Positions 1-8,939 of a stretch of 64,000 nt of DNA are shown here, piece after piece. The notes below the pieces were generated by a model. It did not search any database. It worked only from the letters and a program-made list of their open reading frames with translations, and was not told the origin of the DNA. Source of the stretch: Pseudacidovorax sp. NFM-22. Lineage in GTDB: Bacteria > Pseudomonadota > Gammaproteobacteria > Burkholderiales > Burkholderiaceae_C. The DNA lies in the NCBI RefSeq assembly GCF_021401245.1, contig NZ_JACBFY010000006.1, positions 124,001 through 188,000 of the forward strand. Direction: 5' to 3'. Positions within the stretch are counted from its first letter, which is position 1, and every line of letters begins with the position of its first letter. A program made the position numbers and the translations under genes.

Positions 1-12
1 CAGGAGCCAACC

Positions 13-195
13 ATGGCCGTTCAGCAAAACAAGAAGTCGCCTTCCAAGCGCGGCATGCACCGTTCGCACAACGCGCTGGGCGTGCCCGGCATTGCAGTCG
101 AGCCCACCACGGGCGAAACCCATCTGCGTCACCACATCAGCCCCAACGGCTTCTACCGTGGCCGCAAGGTGCTGAAGACCAAAAACGAAGCCTGA
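13..195 (+). CDS. rpmF: 50S ribosomal protein L32
   Basis: Small basic protein of the large ribosomal subunit, 60 residues, the usual length. The N-terminus [19 protein letters not shown] and the following SHNAL segment are the L32 signature. The four-cysteine zinc site of some L32 paralogs is absent, so this is the zinc-independent form. The start is supported by the ribosome-binding sequence AGGAG at 2-6. It heads the rpmF-plsX-fab cluster common in proteobacteria. A strong terminator-like hairpin follows the stop codon directly. Confidence 0.97.
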   Translation: MAVQQNKKSPSKRGMHRSHNALGVPGIAVEPTTGETHLRHHISPNGFYRGRKVLKTKNEA

Positions 196-211
196 TTGCC
201 CCTTCAAGGCC

Positions 212-254
212 AAGGCCCGAGGCTACTGAACCCGTAGCGTCGGGCCTTTGTTTT
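212..254 (+). terminator. Intrinsic terminator between rpmF and plsX
   Basis: Arm AAGGCCCGA (212-220) pairs with TCGGGCCTT (240-248). An inner arm GCTAC (222-226) pairs with GTAGC (234-238) around a 7-base loop. A T-rich tail (TGTTTT) ends at 254. The structure is strong and stops two bases before the plsX start codon, so it either ends most rpmF transcripts or acts as a partial terminator before plsX. Confidence 0.8.
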
Positions 255-255
255 G

Positions 256-1347
256 ATGTCCAGCACCGATCTGCACGCTTCTGCTGCCACGGCAATCACC
301 CTTGCGGTCGATTGCATGGGCGGCGACCATGGCCCCCGCGTCACGCTCGCGGCTTGCCGTCGTTTTCTCGACAACCATCCTGATGCCCGCCTCGTGCTGG
401 TTGGCGTCGAATCGGCCGTGTCCGGCTTCAGCCACGAGCGGGCACGGCATGTCGTCGCCACCGAGGTGGTGGGCATGGACGACCCCGTCGAGGTGGCGCT
501 GCGCCGCAAGAAGGACTCGTCCATGCGCGTGGCCATCCAGCAGGTCAAGGACGGCGCCGCGCATGCGGCCGTCTCCGCCGGCAACACCGGCGCGCTGATG
601 GCCATCGCCCGCTATGTGCTCAAGACGCTGGACGGCATCGATCGGCCGGCCATCGCCACGCAGCTGCCCAACATGAAGGGTGGGGCGACCACCATGCTCG
701 ACCTGGGTGCCAATGTGGACTGCGATGCCGAGACGCTGCTGCAGTTCGCAGTGCTGGGCTCGGCACTGGTGTCATCCATGAGCGGCGACGATTCGCCCAC
801 GGTCGGCCTGCTCAACGTCGGCGAAGAGGTCATCAAGGGCAGCGAGGTCATCAAGCGCGCCAGCGTGCTGCTGCGCCAAGCGGCCGAGTCGCGTGACCTC
901 AACTTTCACGGCAACGTCGAAGGCAACGACATCTTCAAGGGCACCACCGACATCGTGGTGTGCGACGGCTTCGTCGGCAACGTGGCGCTCAAGGCCACCG
1001 AGGGCGTGGCGTCGATGATCGTGGACTTCCTCAAGCAGGAGTACTCGCGCGGCCTGCTGAGCAAGGTCGCGGCGCTGGTCTCCTACCCGGTGCTCAAGGC
1101 CCTCAAGAAGCGCCTTGACCACCGCCGTTACAACGGCGCAGCGCTGCTGGGCCTGCGTGGGCTGGTGTTCAAGAGCCACGGGTCGGCCGACGAGCTGGCC
1201 TTCGGGCACGCTCTGGATCGCGCTTATGATGCCGCCCGCAACAACCTGCTCGACCGCGTCCGCGCCCGCATCGCCCATGCCGCCCCATTGCTGGCGCGGC
1301 CCGAGGTGACGGCGCCCACCGACAACGCGGCACTCCAAGCCTCATGA
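256..1347 (+). CDS. plsX: Phosphate acyltransferase PlsX
   Basis: Converts acyl-ACP and phosphate to acyl-phosphate, the acyl donor for the membrane acyltransferase PlsY in phospholipid synthesis; peripheral membrane protein. 363 residues from ATG 256. The conserved core begins with [14 protein letters not shown] after a short extension, and the motif [16 protein letters not shown] is present. A TTG codon lies directly upstream (253), but ATG 256 is the better start and the only ATG before the core. No Shine-Dalgarno sequence is visible because the terminator hairpin occupies that place. It overlaps fabH by 4 bases (ATGA), indicating coupled translation. Confidence 0.96.
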   Translation: MSSTDLHASAATAITLAVDCMGGDHGPRVTLAACRRFLDNHPDARLVLVGVESAVSGFSHERARHVVATEVVGMDDPVEVALRRKKDSSMRVAIQQVKDGAAHAAVSAGNTGALMAIARYVLKTLDGIDRPAIATQLPNMKGGATTMLDLGANVDCDAETLLQFAVLGSALVSSMSGDDSPTVGLLNVGEEVIKGSEVIKRASVLLRQAAESRDLNFHGNVEGNDIFKGTTDIVVCDGFVGNVALKATEGVASMIVDFLKQEYSRGLLSKVAALVSYPVLKALKKRLDHRRYNGAALLGLRGLVFKSHGSADELAFGHALDRAYDAARNNLLDRVRARIAHAAPLLARPEVTAPTDNAALQAS

Positions 1348-2321
1348 CGCTCTATTCCCGCATCACCGGTACCGGCAGCTACCTGCCGCCGCGCCGGGTC
1401 AGCAACGACGAACTGGCGCAGGAACTGGCTGGTCGCGGCATCGAGACCTCCAACGAATGGATCGTCGAGCGCACCGGCATCCATGCCCGCCATTTCGCGG
1501 CGGACGGTGTCAACAGCAGCGATCTGGCGCTGGAAGCCTGCCGCCATGCCCTGGAGGCCGCCGGCCGCAATGCGGTCGAGGTGGACCTGATCATCGTGGC
1601 CACGTCCACGCCCGACATGGTGTTCCCCTCGTCGGCCGCCATCCTCCAGCACAAGCTCGGCATCGCCGGCTGCCCCGCCTTCGACGTGCAGGCGGTGTGC
1701 AGCGGCTTCGTCTATGCGCTGACGGTGGCCGATGCCATGGTGCGCACCGGCGCGGCCAAATGCGCGCTGGTCGTCGGCGCCGAAGTGTTCTCGCGCATCC
1801 TCGATTTCAACGACCGCACCACCTGCGTGCTGTTCGGTGACGGTGCCGGCGCCGTGGTGCTGGAGGCCAGCGACACCCCCGGCATCCTGGCCAGCGACCT
1901 GCATGCCGACGGCTCGCACGTGGGCATCCTGTGCGTGCCTGGCCATGTGTCGGGCGGCCAGGTGCTGGGCACGCCGCTGCTGCACATGGACGGCCAGGCT
2001 GTCTTCAAGCTGGCCGTGCGGGTGCTCGAAGAGGCCGCGCGTGCCACGCTGGCCAAGGCCGGCAAGACCGAAGCCGACATCGACTGGCTGATCCCGCATC
2101 AGGCCAACATTCGCATCATGCAGGGCACGGCCAAGAAGCTGAAGCTGGGCCTCGACAAGGTGGTCGTGACCGTGCACGAGCACGGCAACACCTCGGCCGC
2201 GTCGATCCCGCTGGCGCTGGATGCTGCGGTGCGTGGCGGGCAGGTGCGTACCGGAGACACGGTCATGCTCGAAGGCGTGGGCGGCGGCTTCACCTGGGGC
2301 GCCGTGCTGCTGAACCTGTAA
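1344..2321 (+). CDS. fabH: 3-oxoacyl-ACP synthase III (KAS III)
   Basis: Condenses acetyl-CoA with malonyl-ACP to start each fatty-acid chain; cytosolic. 325 residues, the usual length. The catalytic triad of the family is visible as Cys119 (AVCSG), His252 (IPHQANIRI) and Asn282 (HGNTSAAS). The glycine-rich end [11 protein letters not shown] is also typical. It overlaps plsX by ATGA and is followed by fabD on the same strand, so it belongs to the fatty-acid synthesis operon. Confidence 0.97.
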   Translation: MTLYSRITGTGSYLPPRRVSNDELAQELAGRGIETSNEWIVERTGIHARHFAADGVNSSDLALEACRHALEAAGRNAVEVDLIIVATSTPDMVFPSSAAILQHKLGIAGCPAFDVQAVCSGFVYALTVADAMVRTGAAKCALVVGAEVFSRILDFNDRTTCVLFGDGAGAVVLEASDTPGILASDLHADGSHVGILCVPGHVSGGQVLGTPLLHMDGQAVFKLAVRVLEEAARATLAKAGKTEADIDWLIPHQANIRIMQGTAKKLKLGLDKVVVTVHEHGNTSAASIPLALDAAVRGGQVRTGDTVMLEGVGGGFTWGAVLLNL

Positions 2322-2393
2322 GGCGCTTCCGTCACCGGGATCGCTGGGCGTCGCGTCCACCACAGGATGCGCGCCGATGGAGACTCAATCACC

Positions 2394-3341
2394 ATGAAGA
2401 ACTTCGCATTCGTCTTCCCGGGCCAGGGCTCGCAGTCCGTGGGCATGCTCGACGCCTGGGGCGACCATCCGGCCGTTCGCGAGACCCTCGCCGAGGCGTC
2501 CGAGGCGCTGGGCCAGGACGTGGGCCTGTTGATCAAGGAAGGCCCGAAGGAAATCCTGGCCCTCACCACCAACACCCAGCCGGTGATGCTGGTGGCCGGC
2601 ATCGCCGCTTGGCGCGCCTGGCTGGCCGAAGGCGGCGCCCAACCGTCGGTGGTGGCCGGTCACTCGCTCGGCGAGTATTCCGCGCTGGTCGCTGCCGGCG
2701 TGCTGACGCTGTCGCAGGCGGCGCCGCTGGTGCGCTTCCGTGCCCAGGCGATGCAGGAGGCCGTGCCGGTCGGTACGGGCGCCATGGCCGCCATCCTGGG
2801 GATGGCGGCCGAGCAGGTGAAGGCCGGCTGTGCCGAGGCCACGGCCGCCATGGGCGCCCCCGGTGAAGTGGTCGAAGCCGTCAATTTCAACGACCCGATG
2901 CAGACCGTGATCGCCGGCAGCAAGGCGGCCGTCGAGCGCGCCTGCGAGCTGCTCAAGAGCCAGGGCGCCAAGCGCGCACTGCCGCTGCCGGTGTCGGCGC
3001 CCTTCCACTCCAGCCTGATGAAGCCGGCGGCCGAGGCCCTGGCGCGTCGCCTGGCGGAGGTCGAACTGAAGGCGCCGCAGATTCCCGTGCTCAACAACAT
3101 CGACGTGGCGATCGAAACCGATCCGGCCCGAATCCGCGAGGCGCTGGTGCGCCAGGCCGCGGGGCCGGTGCGCTGGGTCGAGAGCGTGCAGGCGCTGCAG
3201 GCCCGCGGCGTCGAGGCCGTCATCGAATGCGGTCCTGGCAAGGTGCTGTCGGGCATGGTCAAGCGCATCGCGCCCGGCCTGGCCAGCGGCTTCATCCAGG
3301 ATCCGGCATCGCTCGGCGAAGCCAAGCAACTCGTCGCCTGA
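2394..3341 (+). CDS. fabD: Malonyl-CoA:ACP transacylase
   Basis: Transfers the malonyl group from CoA to ACP, supplying the elongation substrate. 315 residues from ATG 2394, chosen because MKNFAFVFPGQGSQS is the family N-terminus and GGAG lies about 10 bases upstream; an in-frame ATG at 2367 would add nine unconserved residues. The nucleophile Ser91 sits in GHSLGEYSAL and the catalytic His206 in APFHSSLM. Between fabH and fabG on the same strand. Confidence 0.97.
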   Translation: MKNFAFVFPGQGSQSVGMLDAWGDHPAVRETLAEASEALGQDVGLLIKEGPKEILALTTNTQPVMLVAGIAAWRAWLAEGGAQPSVVAGHSLGEYSALVAAGVLTLSQAAPLVRFRAQAMQEAVPVGTGAMAAILGMAAEQVKAGCAEATAAMGAPGEVVEAVNFNDPMQTVIAGSKAAVERACELLKSQGAKRALPLPVSAPFHSSLMKPAAEALARRLAEVELKAPQIPVLNNIDVAIETDPARIREALVRQAAGPVRWVESVQALQARGVEAVIECGPGKVLSGMVKRIAPGLASGFIQDPASLGEAKQLVA

Positions 3342-3373
3342 GCGTTCCGTCCTTCCTCCCTGAGCACACACGC

Positions 3374-4117
3374 ATGAACACTCCCGCCATCCAGGGCCAG
3401 GTCGCCCTCGTCACCGGCGCCACGCGCGGCATCGGCGCGGCCATCGCGCTCGAACTGGCCCAGCGTGGCTACAAGGTCATCGGCACCGGCACGGGCAGCG
3501 ACGGCGCCGCCAAGATCGGCGCGGCGCTGTCGCCCCACGGCGGTGAAGGCCAGGTGCTGAATGTGACCGACGGCCCGGCCGTCGAGGCCATGATCGACGG
3601 CATCGTCAAGGCCCACGGCGGCCTGCACGTGCTGGTCAACAACGCCGGCATCACGCGCGACATGCTCGCCATGCGGCTGAAGGACGAGGACTGGGACGCT
3701 GTCATCGACACCAACCTGAAGGCCGTCTTCCGCCTCTCGCGTGCCGTGATCCGGCCGATGATGAAGCAGCGCTACGGCCGCATCATCAGCATCACCAGTG
3801 TGGTGGGCGCCTCGGGCAACCCAGGGCAGGCGAACTACGCGGCCGCCAAGGCCGGCGTGGCGGGTATGACGCGCGCCCTGGCCCGCGAGCTGGGCAGTCG
3901 CGCGATCACCGTCAACTGCGTGGCGCCCGGCTTCATCGAGACCGACATGACCGCCAGCCTGCCCGAGGCGCAGCAGCAGGCGCTGCTGACGCAGATCCCG
4001 CTGGGCCATCTGGGCAAGCCGGCCGATGTGGCCCACGCCGTGGCTTACCTCGCATCGCCGCAGGCCGGCTATGTGACGGGCCAGGAGCTGCACGTCAACG
4101 GCGGCATGTACATGTAA
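3374..4117 (+). CDS. fabG: 3-oxoacyl-ACP reductase
   Basis: NADPH-dependent reduction of 3-oxoacyl-ACP in fatty-acid elongation. 247 residues, a classical short-chain dehydrogenase: nucleotide-binding GATRGIG at 15-21, NNAG at 89-92, and the catalytic Ser142, Tyr155 and Lys159 (YAAAK). The C-terminal end TGQELHVNGGMYM is typical of FabG. Start ATG 3374 gives the normal N-terminus; the open frame extends further upstream but overlaps fabD. Member of the fab operon. Confidence 0.97.
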   Translation: MNTPAIQGQVALVTGATRGIGAAIALELAQRGYKVIGTGTGSDGAAKIGAALSPHGGEGQVLNVTDGPAVEAMIDGIVKAHGGLHVLVNNAGITRDMLAMRLKDEDWDAVIDTNLKAVFRLSRAVIRPMMKQRYGRIISITSVVGASGNPGQANYAAAKAGVAGMTRALARELGSRAITVNCVAPGFIETDMTASLPEAQQQALLTQIPLGHLGKPADVAHAVAYLASPQAGYVTGQELHVNGGMYM

Positions 4118-4229
4118 TCCACTCGACACCGCGCAGCCGCTTGTCGGACGAATCTGCGCGAGGGGCTGGACAGTGGCTTCTCCGAGCAGCCGTAGGCCCT
4201 TGCCGGGACTTCGCCCGGAGCGGCCCGGC

Positions 4230-4235
4230 TAAAAT
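4230..4235 (+). promoter_or_regulatory. Possible acpP promoter -10 element
   Basis: TAAAAT lies 40 bases before acpP in the 152-bp gap after fabG. No good -35 hexamer is visible at normal spacing. A separate promoter would fit the very high ACP demand, but the call rests on the -10 match alone. Confidence 0.4.
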
Positions 4236-4269
4236 CCTTGATTCTTTACCACCCTCAGAGGGAACCTAA

Positions 4270-4509
<240 letters not shown>

Positions 4510-4690
4510 TCGGCCAAGATCCAAGCCGTTTGCCCGCTGCGCTGCACGACCGGCGCTCTGCGAGGCTCCCTCCTCTCCCGTTTCGCGGGCCTTCGGCTTC
4601 ATTTCCTCCCGGAACCGTCCTTTCATTGACGCTCCAGGCGCACGGCGCCCCAGGTCTGGGAGACCCACCATTGCAGAAAGGTTCGCCGGC

Positions 4691-5935
4691 ATGACTCAAC
4701 GCCGCGTCGTCGTCACCGGGCTCGGTTGCATCTCCCCCGTCGGAAACACTGTGGCCGAGAGCTGGGCCAATCTCGTGGCGGGCCAGTCGGGGATCAGCAC
4801 CGTCACCAGCTTCGATGCCAGCAACCTGGCGTGCCGCTTTGCGGGCCAGGTCAAGGGTTTCGACATCACCCAATACATTTCCGAGAAGGAAGCGCGTCAC
4901 ATGGACCGCTTCATCCATCTCGGACTTGCCGCCTCGATCCAGGCGGTGCAGGACAGCGGCCTGCCCACGGGCGATGCCCTGTCGCCCGAGTTGGCCGAGC
5001 GCATCGGCTGCAACATCGGTTCCGGCATCGGCGGCCTGCCGATGATCGAGGAGACGCATGCCGAGCTGACCAACCGGGGTCCGCGCCGCATCTCGCCCTT
5101 CTTCGTGCCGGCTTCGATCATCAACATGATCTCGGGCCACCTGTCGATCAAGTACGGCTTCACGGGCCCGAACATCGCGGTGGTCACCGCCTGCACCACG
5201 GGCCTGCATGCCATCGGCCTGTCGGCGCGCCTGATCCAGGCCGGCGATGCGGACGTGATGGTGGCTGGTGGTGCCGAATCCACCGTCTCGCCCCTGGGCA
5301 TCGGCGGCTTCGCGGCGGCGCGTGCGCTGTCCACGCGCAATGACGACCCGGCCACCGCGTCGCGGCCGTGGGACAAGGACCGCGACGGCTTCGTCCTGGG
5401 CGAGGGGGCCGGCGTGCTGGTGCTCGAGGAGTACGAGCATGCCAAGGCCCGTGGCGCCAGGATCTATGCCGAGCTCGTGGGCTTCGGCATGAGCGCCGAC
5501 GCATACCACATGACTGCGCCCAGCGTGGACGGTCCGCGCCGCAGCATGCAGGCTGCCCTGCGCAACGCCGGCATCAACGCCGACCAGGTCGACTACCTGA
5601 ATGCGCATGGCACGTCCACGCCGCTGGGCGACCTGAACGAAACCAACGCCATCAAGCTGGCTTTCGGCGACCACGCCCGGAACATGGTGGTGAACTCCAC
5701 CAAGTCCATGACGGGCCACCTGCTGGGCGGCGCCGGGGGCATCGAGTCGGTGTTCACGGTGCTGGCGGTGCACGAGCAGAAGAGTCCACCGACCATCAAC
5801 ATCTTCAACCAGGATCCGGAATGCGACCTGGACTACTGCGCCAATACGGCGCGGGACATGAAGATCGACGTGGCCGTGAAGAACAACTTCGGCTTCGGCG
5901 GCACCAACGGCACGCTGGTGTTCAAGCGGGTCTGA
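4691..5935 (+). CDS. fabF: 3-oxoacyl-ACP synthase II (KAS II)
   Basis: Elongation condensing enzyme; adds two carbons from malonyl-ACP and helps set the unsaturated fatty-acid balance. 414 residues, normal for FabF. The Cys-His-His active site is visible: Cys168 ([11 protein letters not shown]), His306 (LNAHGTSTP) and His343 ([12 protein letters not shown]). The glycine-rich end [14 protein letters not shown] is typical. It follows acpP by 181 bp. Confidence 0.97.
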   Translation: MTQRRVVVTGLGCISPVGNTVAESWANLVAGQSGISTVTSFDASNLACRFAGQVKGFDITQYISEKEARHMDRFIHLGLAASIQAVQDSGLPTGDALSPELAERIGCNIGSGIGGLPMIEETHAELTNRGPRRISPFFVPASIINMISGHLSIKYGFTGPNIAVVTACTTGLHAIGLSARLIQAGDADVMVAGGAESTVSPLGIGGFAAARALSTRNDDPATASRPWDKDRDGFVLGEGAGVLVLEEYEHAKARGARIYAELVGFGMSADAYHMTAPSVDGPRRSMQAALRNAGINADQVDYLNAHGTSTPLGDLNETNAIKLAFGDHARNMVVNSTKSMTGHLLGGAGGIESVFTVLAVHEQKSPPTINIFNQDPECDLDYCANTARDMKIDVAVKNNFGFGGTNGTLVFKRV

Positions 5936-5985
5936 CGCGTTCCCTTGGCGTTTATCCCGTCGCTTTTCGCCCCTCTGAATTTCCC

Positions 5986-6447
5986 ATGCACCACGCCCCG
6001 GCGGTGAGTTTTCCGGTCGGGGCCTCCCGCCGCGCGGCAGCCCTGCATGGGGCCGTCGCGGGCATCGGAGGCCTCTGCGCCTTGGGTTGGGGCTTCCATT
6101 TCGCCGCCTTCGATGCGGCGACTGTCGCGATGATCCTGGCTGCAGTGGCGGGCGTGGCACTGGCGCGGGATGCGAGCCGGACCGCTGGCCGGGGCATGTT
6201 GCATTGGACCGGTGGCGAGTGGTCGATGACCGACCTTCGCGGCCTGCACCCGCAGGCGGGCGGCGCGCTGGCCGTGGTCATGGACCTCGGCACGCTGATG
6301 CTGGTGCGGTGCGTGATGACCGACGGCCGCACCCACTGGATGTGGCTGGATCGGGACGCCGATCCCCTGCGGTGGCGGGCTCTGCGCCGGGCTGCTTTCG
6401 ATGGTGTGCCCGCCGAAGGGCGCCGTTCCCAGGGGGCGCCGGCATGA
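5986..6447 (+). CDS. Small membrane protein resembling YgfX
   Basis: 153-residue protein of uncertain function. Two hydrophobic segments (about residues 17-37 and 40-60) form an N-terminal hairpin, followed by a soluble domain with GMLHWTGGEWSM and THWMWLDRD. Two close membrane helices followed by a tryptophan-rich segment resemble the YgfX (CptA) family, membrane partners of SdhE in enterobacteria. This is a resemblance by eye, not a proven match. The start ATG 5986 is the first after fabF. It overlaps rpoE by ATGA, so it is probably cotranscribed with the sigma factor. Confidence 0.6.
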   Translation: MHHAPAVSFPVGASRRAAALHGAVAGIGGLCALGWGFHFAAFDAATVAMILAAVAGVALARDASRTAGRGMLHWTGGEWSMTDLRGLHPQAGGALAVVMDLGTLMLVRCVMTDGRTHWMWLDRDADPLRWRALRRAAFDGVPAEGRRSQGAPA

Positions 6448-7082
6448 CGAGCGCTCCGCTGCCGCCACCGCCTGCCAATCCGGGCGAGGCTGATCTTCTG
6501 CTGGTCCAGCGCACCCTGGCCGGCGACGCCAAGGCCTTCGAACTCCTGGTGATCAAGTACCAGCGAAGGATCGAGCGCCTGATCGGCCGGATGGTGCGCG
6601 ATGTGGACCTGATCGAAGACATCGCGCAGGAAACCTTCATCCGGGCCTATCGTGCGCTGCACCAGTTCCGTGGCGACGCGCAGTTCTACACCTGGCTGTA
6701 CCGGATTGCGGTGAACACCGCCAAGAAGGCGCTGGTGGACATGAAACGCGACCCGACGGTGTCCGAAGCGGCGCTGCGCAGCAGTGACGACGACGATGAA
6801 ACTTACCGCGGCGGAAACGAACCAATCAGCGACGAAACCCCTGAATCCGTGCTCGCGGCCAATGAAGTGGCTGCGGCGGTGAATGCCGCCATGGAGGCGC
6901 TGCCGGCCGAATTGCGCCAGGCCGTGACCTTGCGTGAGATCGAGGGGTTGAGCTACGAGGAAATCGCCGAAGCGATGAATTGCCCGATCGGCACCGTCCG
7001 CTCGCGCATCTTCCGGGCCCGCGAGGCGATTTCTGCGCGAGTGAAACCCCTGCTGGAGAACCAGTCGGGCAAACGTTGGTGA
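6444..7082 (+). CDS. rpoE: RNA polymerase sigma-E factor (RpoE/AlgU type)
   Basis: Extracytoplasmic-function sigma factor for envelope stress. 212 residues. Sigma region 2 runs from about 20 to 85 (DLIEDIAQETFIRAYRAL, then FYTWLYRIAVNTAKK). Region 4 lies at about 150-197, with the helix-turn-helix LSYEEIAEAMNCPIGTVRSR. The linker (110-135) is acidic and longer than usual. The downstream genes rseA, mucB and mucD are its classical control cascade. ATG 6444 overlaps the stop of the preceding gene. Confidence 0.95.
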   Translation: MTSAPLPPPPANPGEADLLLVQRTLAGDAKAFELLVIKYQRRIERLIGRMVRDVDLIEDIAQETFIRAYRALHQFRGDAQFYTWLYRIAVNTAKKALVDMKRDPTVSEAALRSSDDDDETYRGGNEPISDETPESVLAANEVAAAVNAAMEALPAELRQAVTLREIEGLSYEEIAEAMNCPIGTVRSRIFRAREAISARVKPLLENQSGKRW

Positions 7083-7095
7083 TCAGGTGAACCCC

Positions 7096-7722
7096 ATGAA
7101 CGAGCTTAGGACCCAGACCCTTGAACGGGTATCGGCGCTGATGGACGGCGAGATGCCGGCGGACGAAATGGCGCAGGCCGTGCAACAGGTGGTCGGCGAC
7201 GGCGCACTGCGTGACTCCTGGCAGATGTACCACCTCGTGGGCGAGGCGCTGCGCACCGGACGGCACACCGCCTGCACCGACAGCGATGCCTTCCTCGACA
7301 AGCTGCGTCAGCGCATGGCCCAGGAGCCGCCGGTGCTGCGGCCCATCGAAGTGGTGCAACCGCCGCTCGAATGGAGCCGTCGCGCGGAGGCGGCCAACGA
7401 ACCGGTGTTCCGGTGGCGCCTGGTGGCCGGTGTGGCCTCGGTGGCCGTGGCGGCGGCAGTCGGCTGGAGCTTCGTGTCGGGTGGCGCCACCTCCGGCGGT
7501 GCCCAGATGGCGAGGCAGGATGCCGGTGCGCCGACGCTGGCGTCCGTCAGTCCGGCGCCCGCGCAGCAGCAGAGCCTCGTCCAGGTGGGCAACCGCCCCG
7601 AGGTGATGCTGCGCGACCCGCGGCTCGACGAGTTGCTCGAAGCCCACCAGGAGGCCGGCGGCGCCTCCCAGATGCCCTCGGGCTTTCTGCGCAACGCCAC
7701 CTTCGAAGCCCCTTCCCGCTGA
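7096..7722 (+). CDS. rseA: Anti-sigma-E factor RseA (MucA type)
   Basis: Inner-membrane protein that holds sigma-E inactive until cleaved under envelope stress. 208 residues from ATG 7096; a GTG at 7087 is possible, but AGGTGA at 7085-7090 is spaced better for the ATG. The cytoplasmic sigma-binding domain (1-75) contains SALMDGEMPADE and WQMYHLVGEALR. One membrane segment lies at about 108-127, and a periplasmic tail follows. 13 bp after rpoE. Confidence 0.92.
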   Translation: MNELRTQTLERVSALMDGEMPADEMAQAVQQVVGDGALRDSWQMYHLVGEALRTGRHTACTDSDAFLDKLRQRMAQEPPVLRPIEVVQPPLEWSRRAEAANEPVFRWRLVAGVASVAVAAAVGWSFVSGGATSGGAQMARQDAGAPTLASVSPAPAQQQSLVQVGNRPEVMLRDPRLDELLEAHQEAGGASQMPSGFLRNATFEAPSR

Positions 7723-7748
7723 CCGACCGGATCGCCATTCCACTGCCG

Positions 7749-8831
7749 ATGCCCGTTTCTCCCGCCTCGCGCCGCCGACTGGTCGCGACCGTTCCTGCTG
7801 CCTTGCTGGTATTGGCTGCTGCGCCAGCAGGCGCGCAGGCGGCACCGCCTCCGGGCAATGCCTCGCCTTCGACGACCACCTTGCCGCCCGTCCAGGCGCC
7901 GACCGGCTCGGGTGCGATCGACTGGCTGCGCCGCATGCACGAGGCGGCGCGCACCACCGAATACGTGGGCACCTTCGTGGTCTCGACCGGCGCCGGCGCG
8001 TTGTCGAGTGCGCGCATCTGGCACGCCTGCGACGGCCCGGTGTGCATCGAGCGTGTGGAGACGCTGTCGGGGCCTCAGCGGTCCACCTTCCGCCGCAACG
8101 AGCTGGTCCGTACCTTCCTGCCGGACCAGCGGCTGGTCAAGACCGAGCAGCGCGAGAACCTCGACGTCTTCCCCAATCTCCTGGGGGCGACCGAGGGCTC
8201 CATCACCGAGTTCTACGACGCCCGTCCGCTCGGGCGGGGCCGCGTGGCCGGCATCGAGGCCGACGTGGTCCAGATCGTCGCCCGCGACGCGATGCGTTTC
8301 GGTTACCGCGTGTGGTGCGAGCGACGCTCGGGTCTGGTGCTGAAGCTGCAGACCCTGGATGTGCGCGGCGCCGTGGTGGAGCAGTCGGCGTTCTCGGAAC
8401 TTCAGTTCGAGGAGCCCATGCCCGTGCCGGCCCTGGCCGAGATGATGGACAACACCCAGGGCTGGAAGACCGAGCGCTCCAGGCTCGAGTCCGTCAATGT
8501 CGACGCCGAGGGCTGGACGCTGTCGCAGCCCGTCCCCGGTTTCAAGCCGGTGAGCAGCTACCTGCGTCCCATCGGCGAGCCGCGCTTCTTCTTCGGTCCC
8601 CGCAAGCGCATCCTGCAGTGGACCTTCTCCGACGGGCTGGCCACGGTGTCGCTGTTCCTGGAGCCGTATGGCGACCAGCCGCGCCAGGAGGGGGCCCAGG
8701 CCCAGGGCGCCACCTACACCCTCTCGCGCAAGCTCCCCGACGCGGCGGGCGACTGGTGGCTCACTGCCGTGGGCGAGGTGCCGATGCGCACCCTGGACGC
8801 CTTCGCCCGCGCGCTCGCGCGCACCCGCTGA
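7749..8831 (+). CDS. mucB: Sigma-E regulatory protein MucB/RseB
   Basis: Periplasmic protein that binds the RseA tail and shields it from proteolysis; in studied homologs it senses displaced lipid or LPS. 360 residues from ATG 7749. A signal peptide spans about 1-31 (Arg-rich start, hydrophobic core, AGAQA cut region). The large N-terminal domain begins IDWLRRMHEAARTTEYVGTFVV, characteristic of the family, and a smaller C-terminal domain follows (SYLRPIGEPRFFF). Between rseA and mucD. Confidence 0.92.
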   Translation: MPVSPASRRRLVATVPAALLVLAAAPAGAQAAPPPGNASPSTTTLPPVQAPTGSGAIDWLRRMHEAARTTEYVGTFVVSTGAGALSSARIWHACDGPVCIERVETLSGPQRSTFRRNELVRTFLPDQRLVKTEQRENLDVFPNLLGATEGSITEFYDARPLGRGRVAGIEADVVQIVARDAMRFGYRVWCERRSGLVLKLQTLDVRGAVVEQSAFSELQFEEPMPVPALAEMMDNTQGWKTERSRLESVNVDAEGWTLSQPVPGFKPVSSYLRPIGEPRFFFGPRKRILQWTFSDGLATVSLFLEPYGDQPRQEGAQAQGATYTLSRKLPDAAGDWWLTAVGEVPMRTLDAFARALARTR

Positions 8832-8838
8832 ACCTTTC

Positions 8839-8888
8839 GCCGCCTGGGCCTTCTCAAGGGCATCTCCCGAGAGGGGCGGCCCAGCGGC
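8839..8888 (+). other. Inverted repeat between mucB and mucD
   Basis: GCCGCCTGGGCC (8839-8850) is nearly complementary to GGCCCAGCGGC (8878-8888). The hairpin has a 27-base loop and no T-run, so it may be a pause or RNA-processing structure rather than a terminator. Confidence 0.35.
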
Positions 8889-8939
8889 TATCGTGGTGCC
8901 CGCTCCCTTGCTCTCCCTGTTGTTGAAAGAAGTCCGAGG

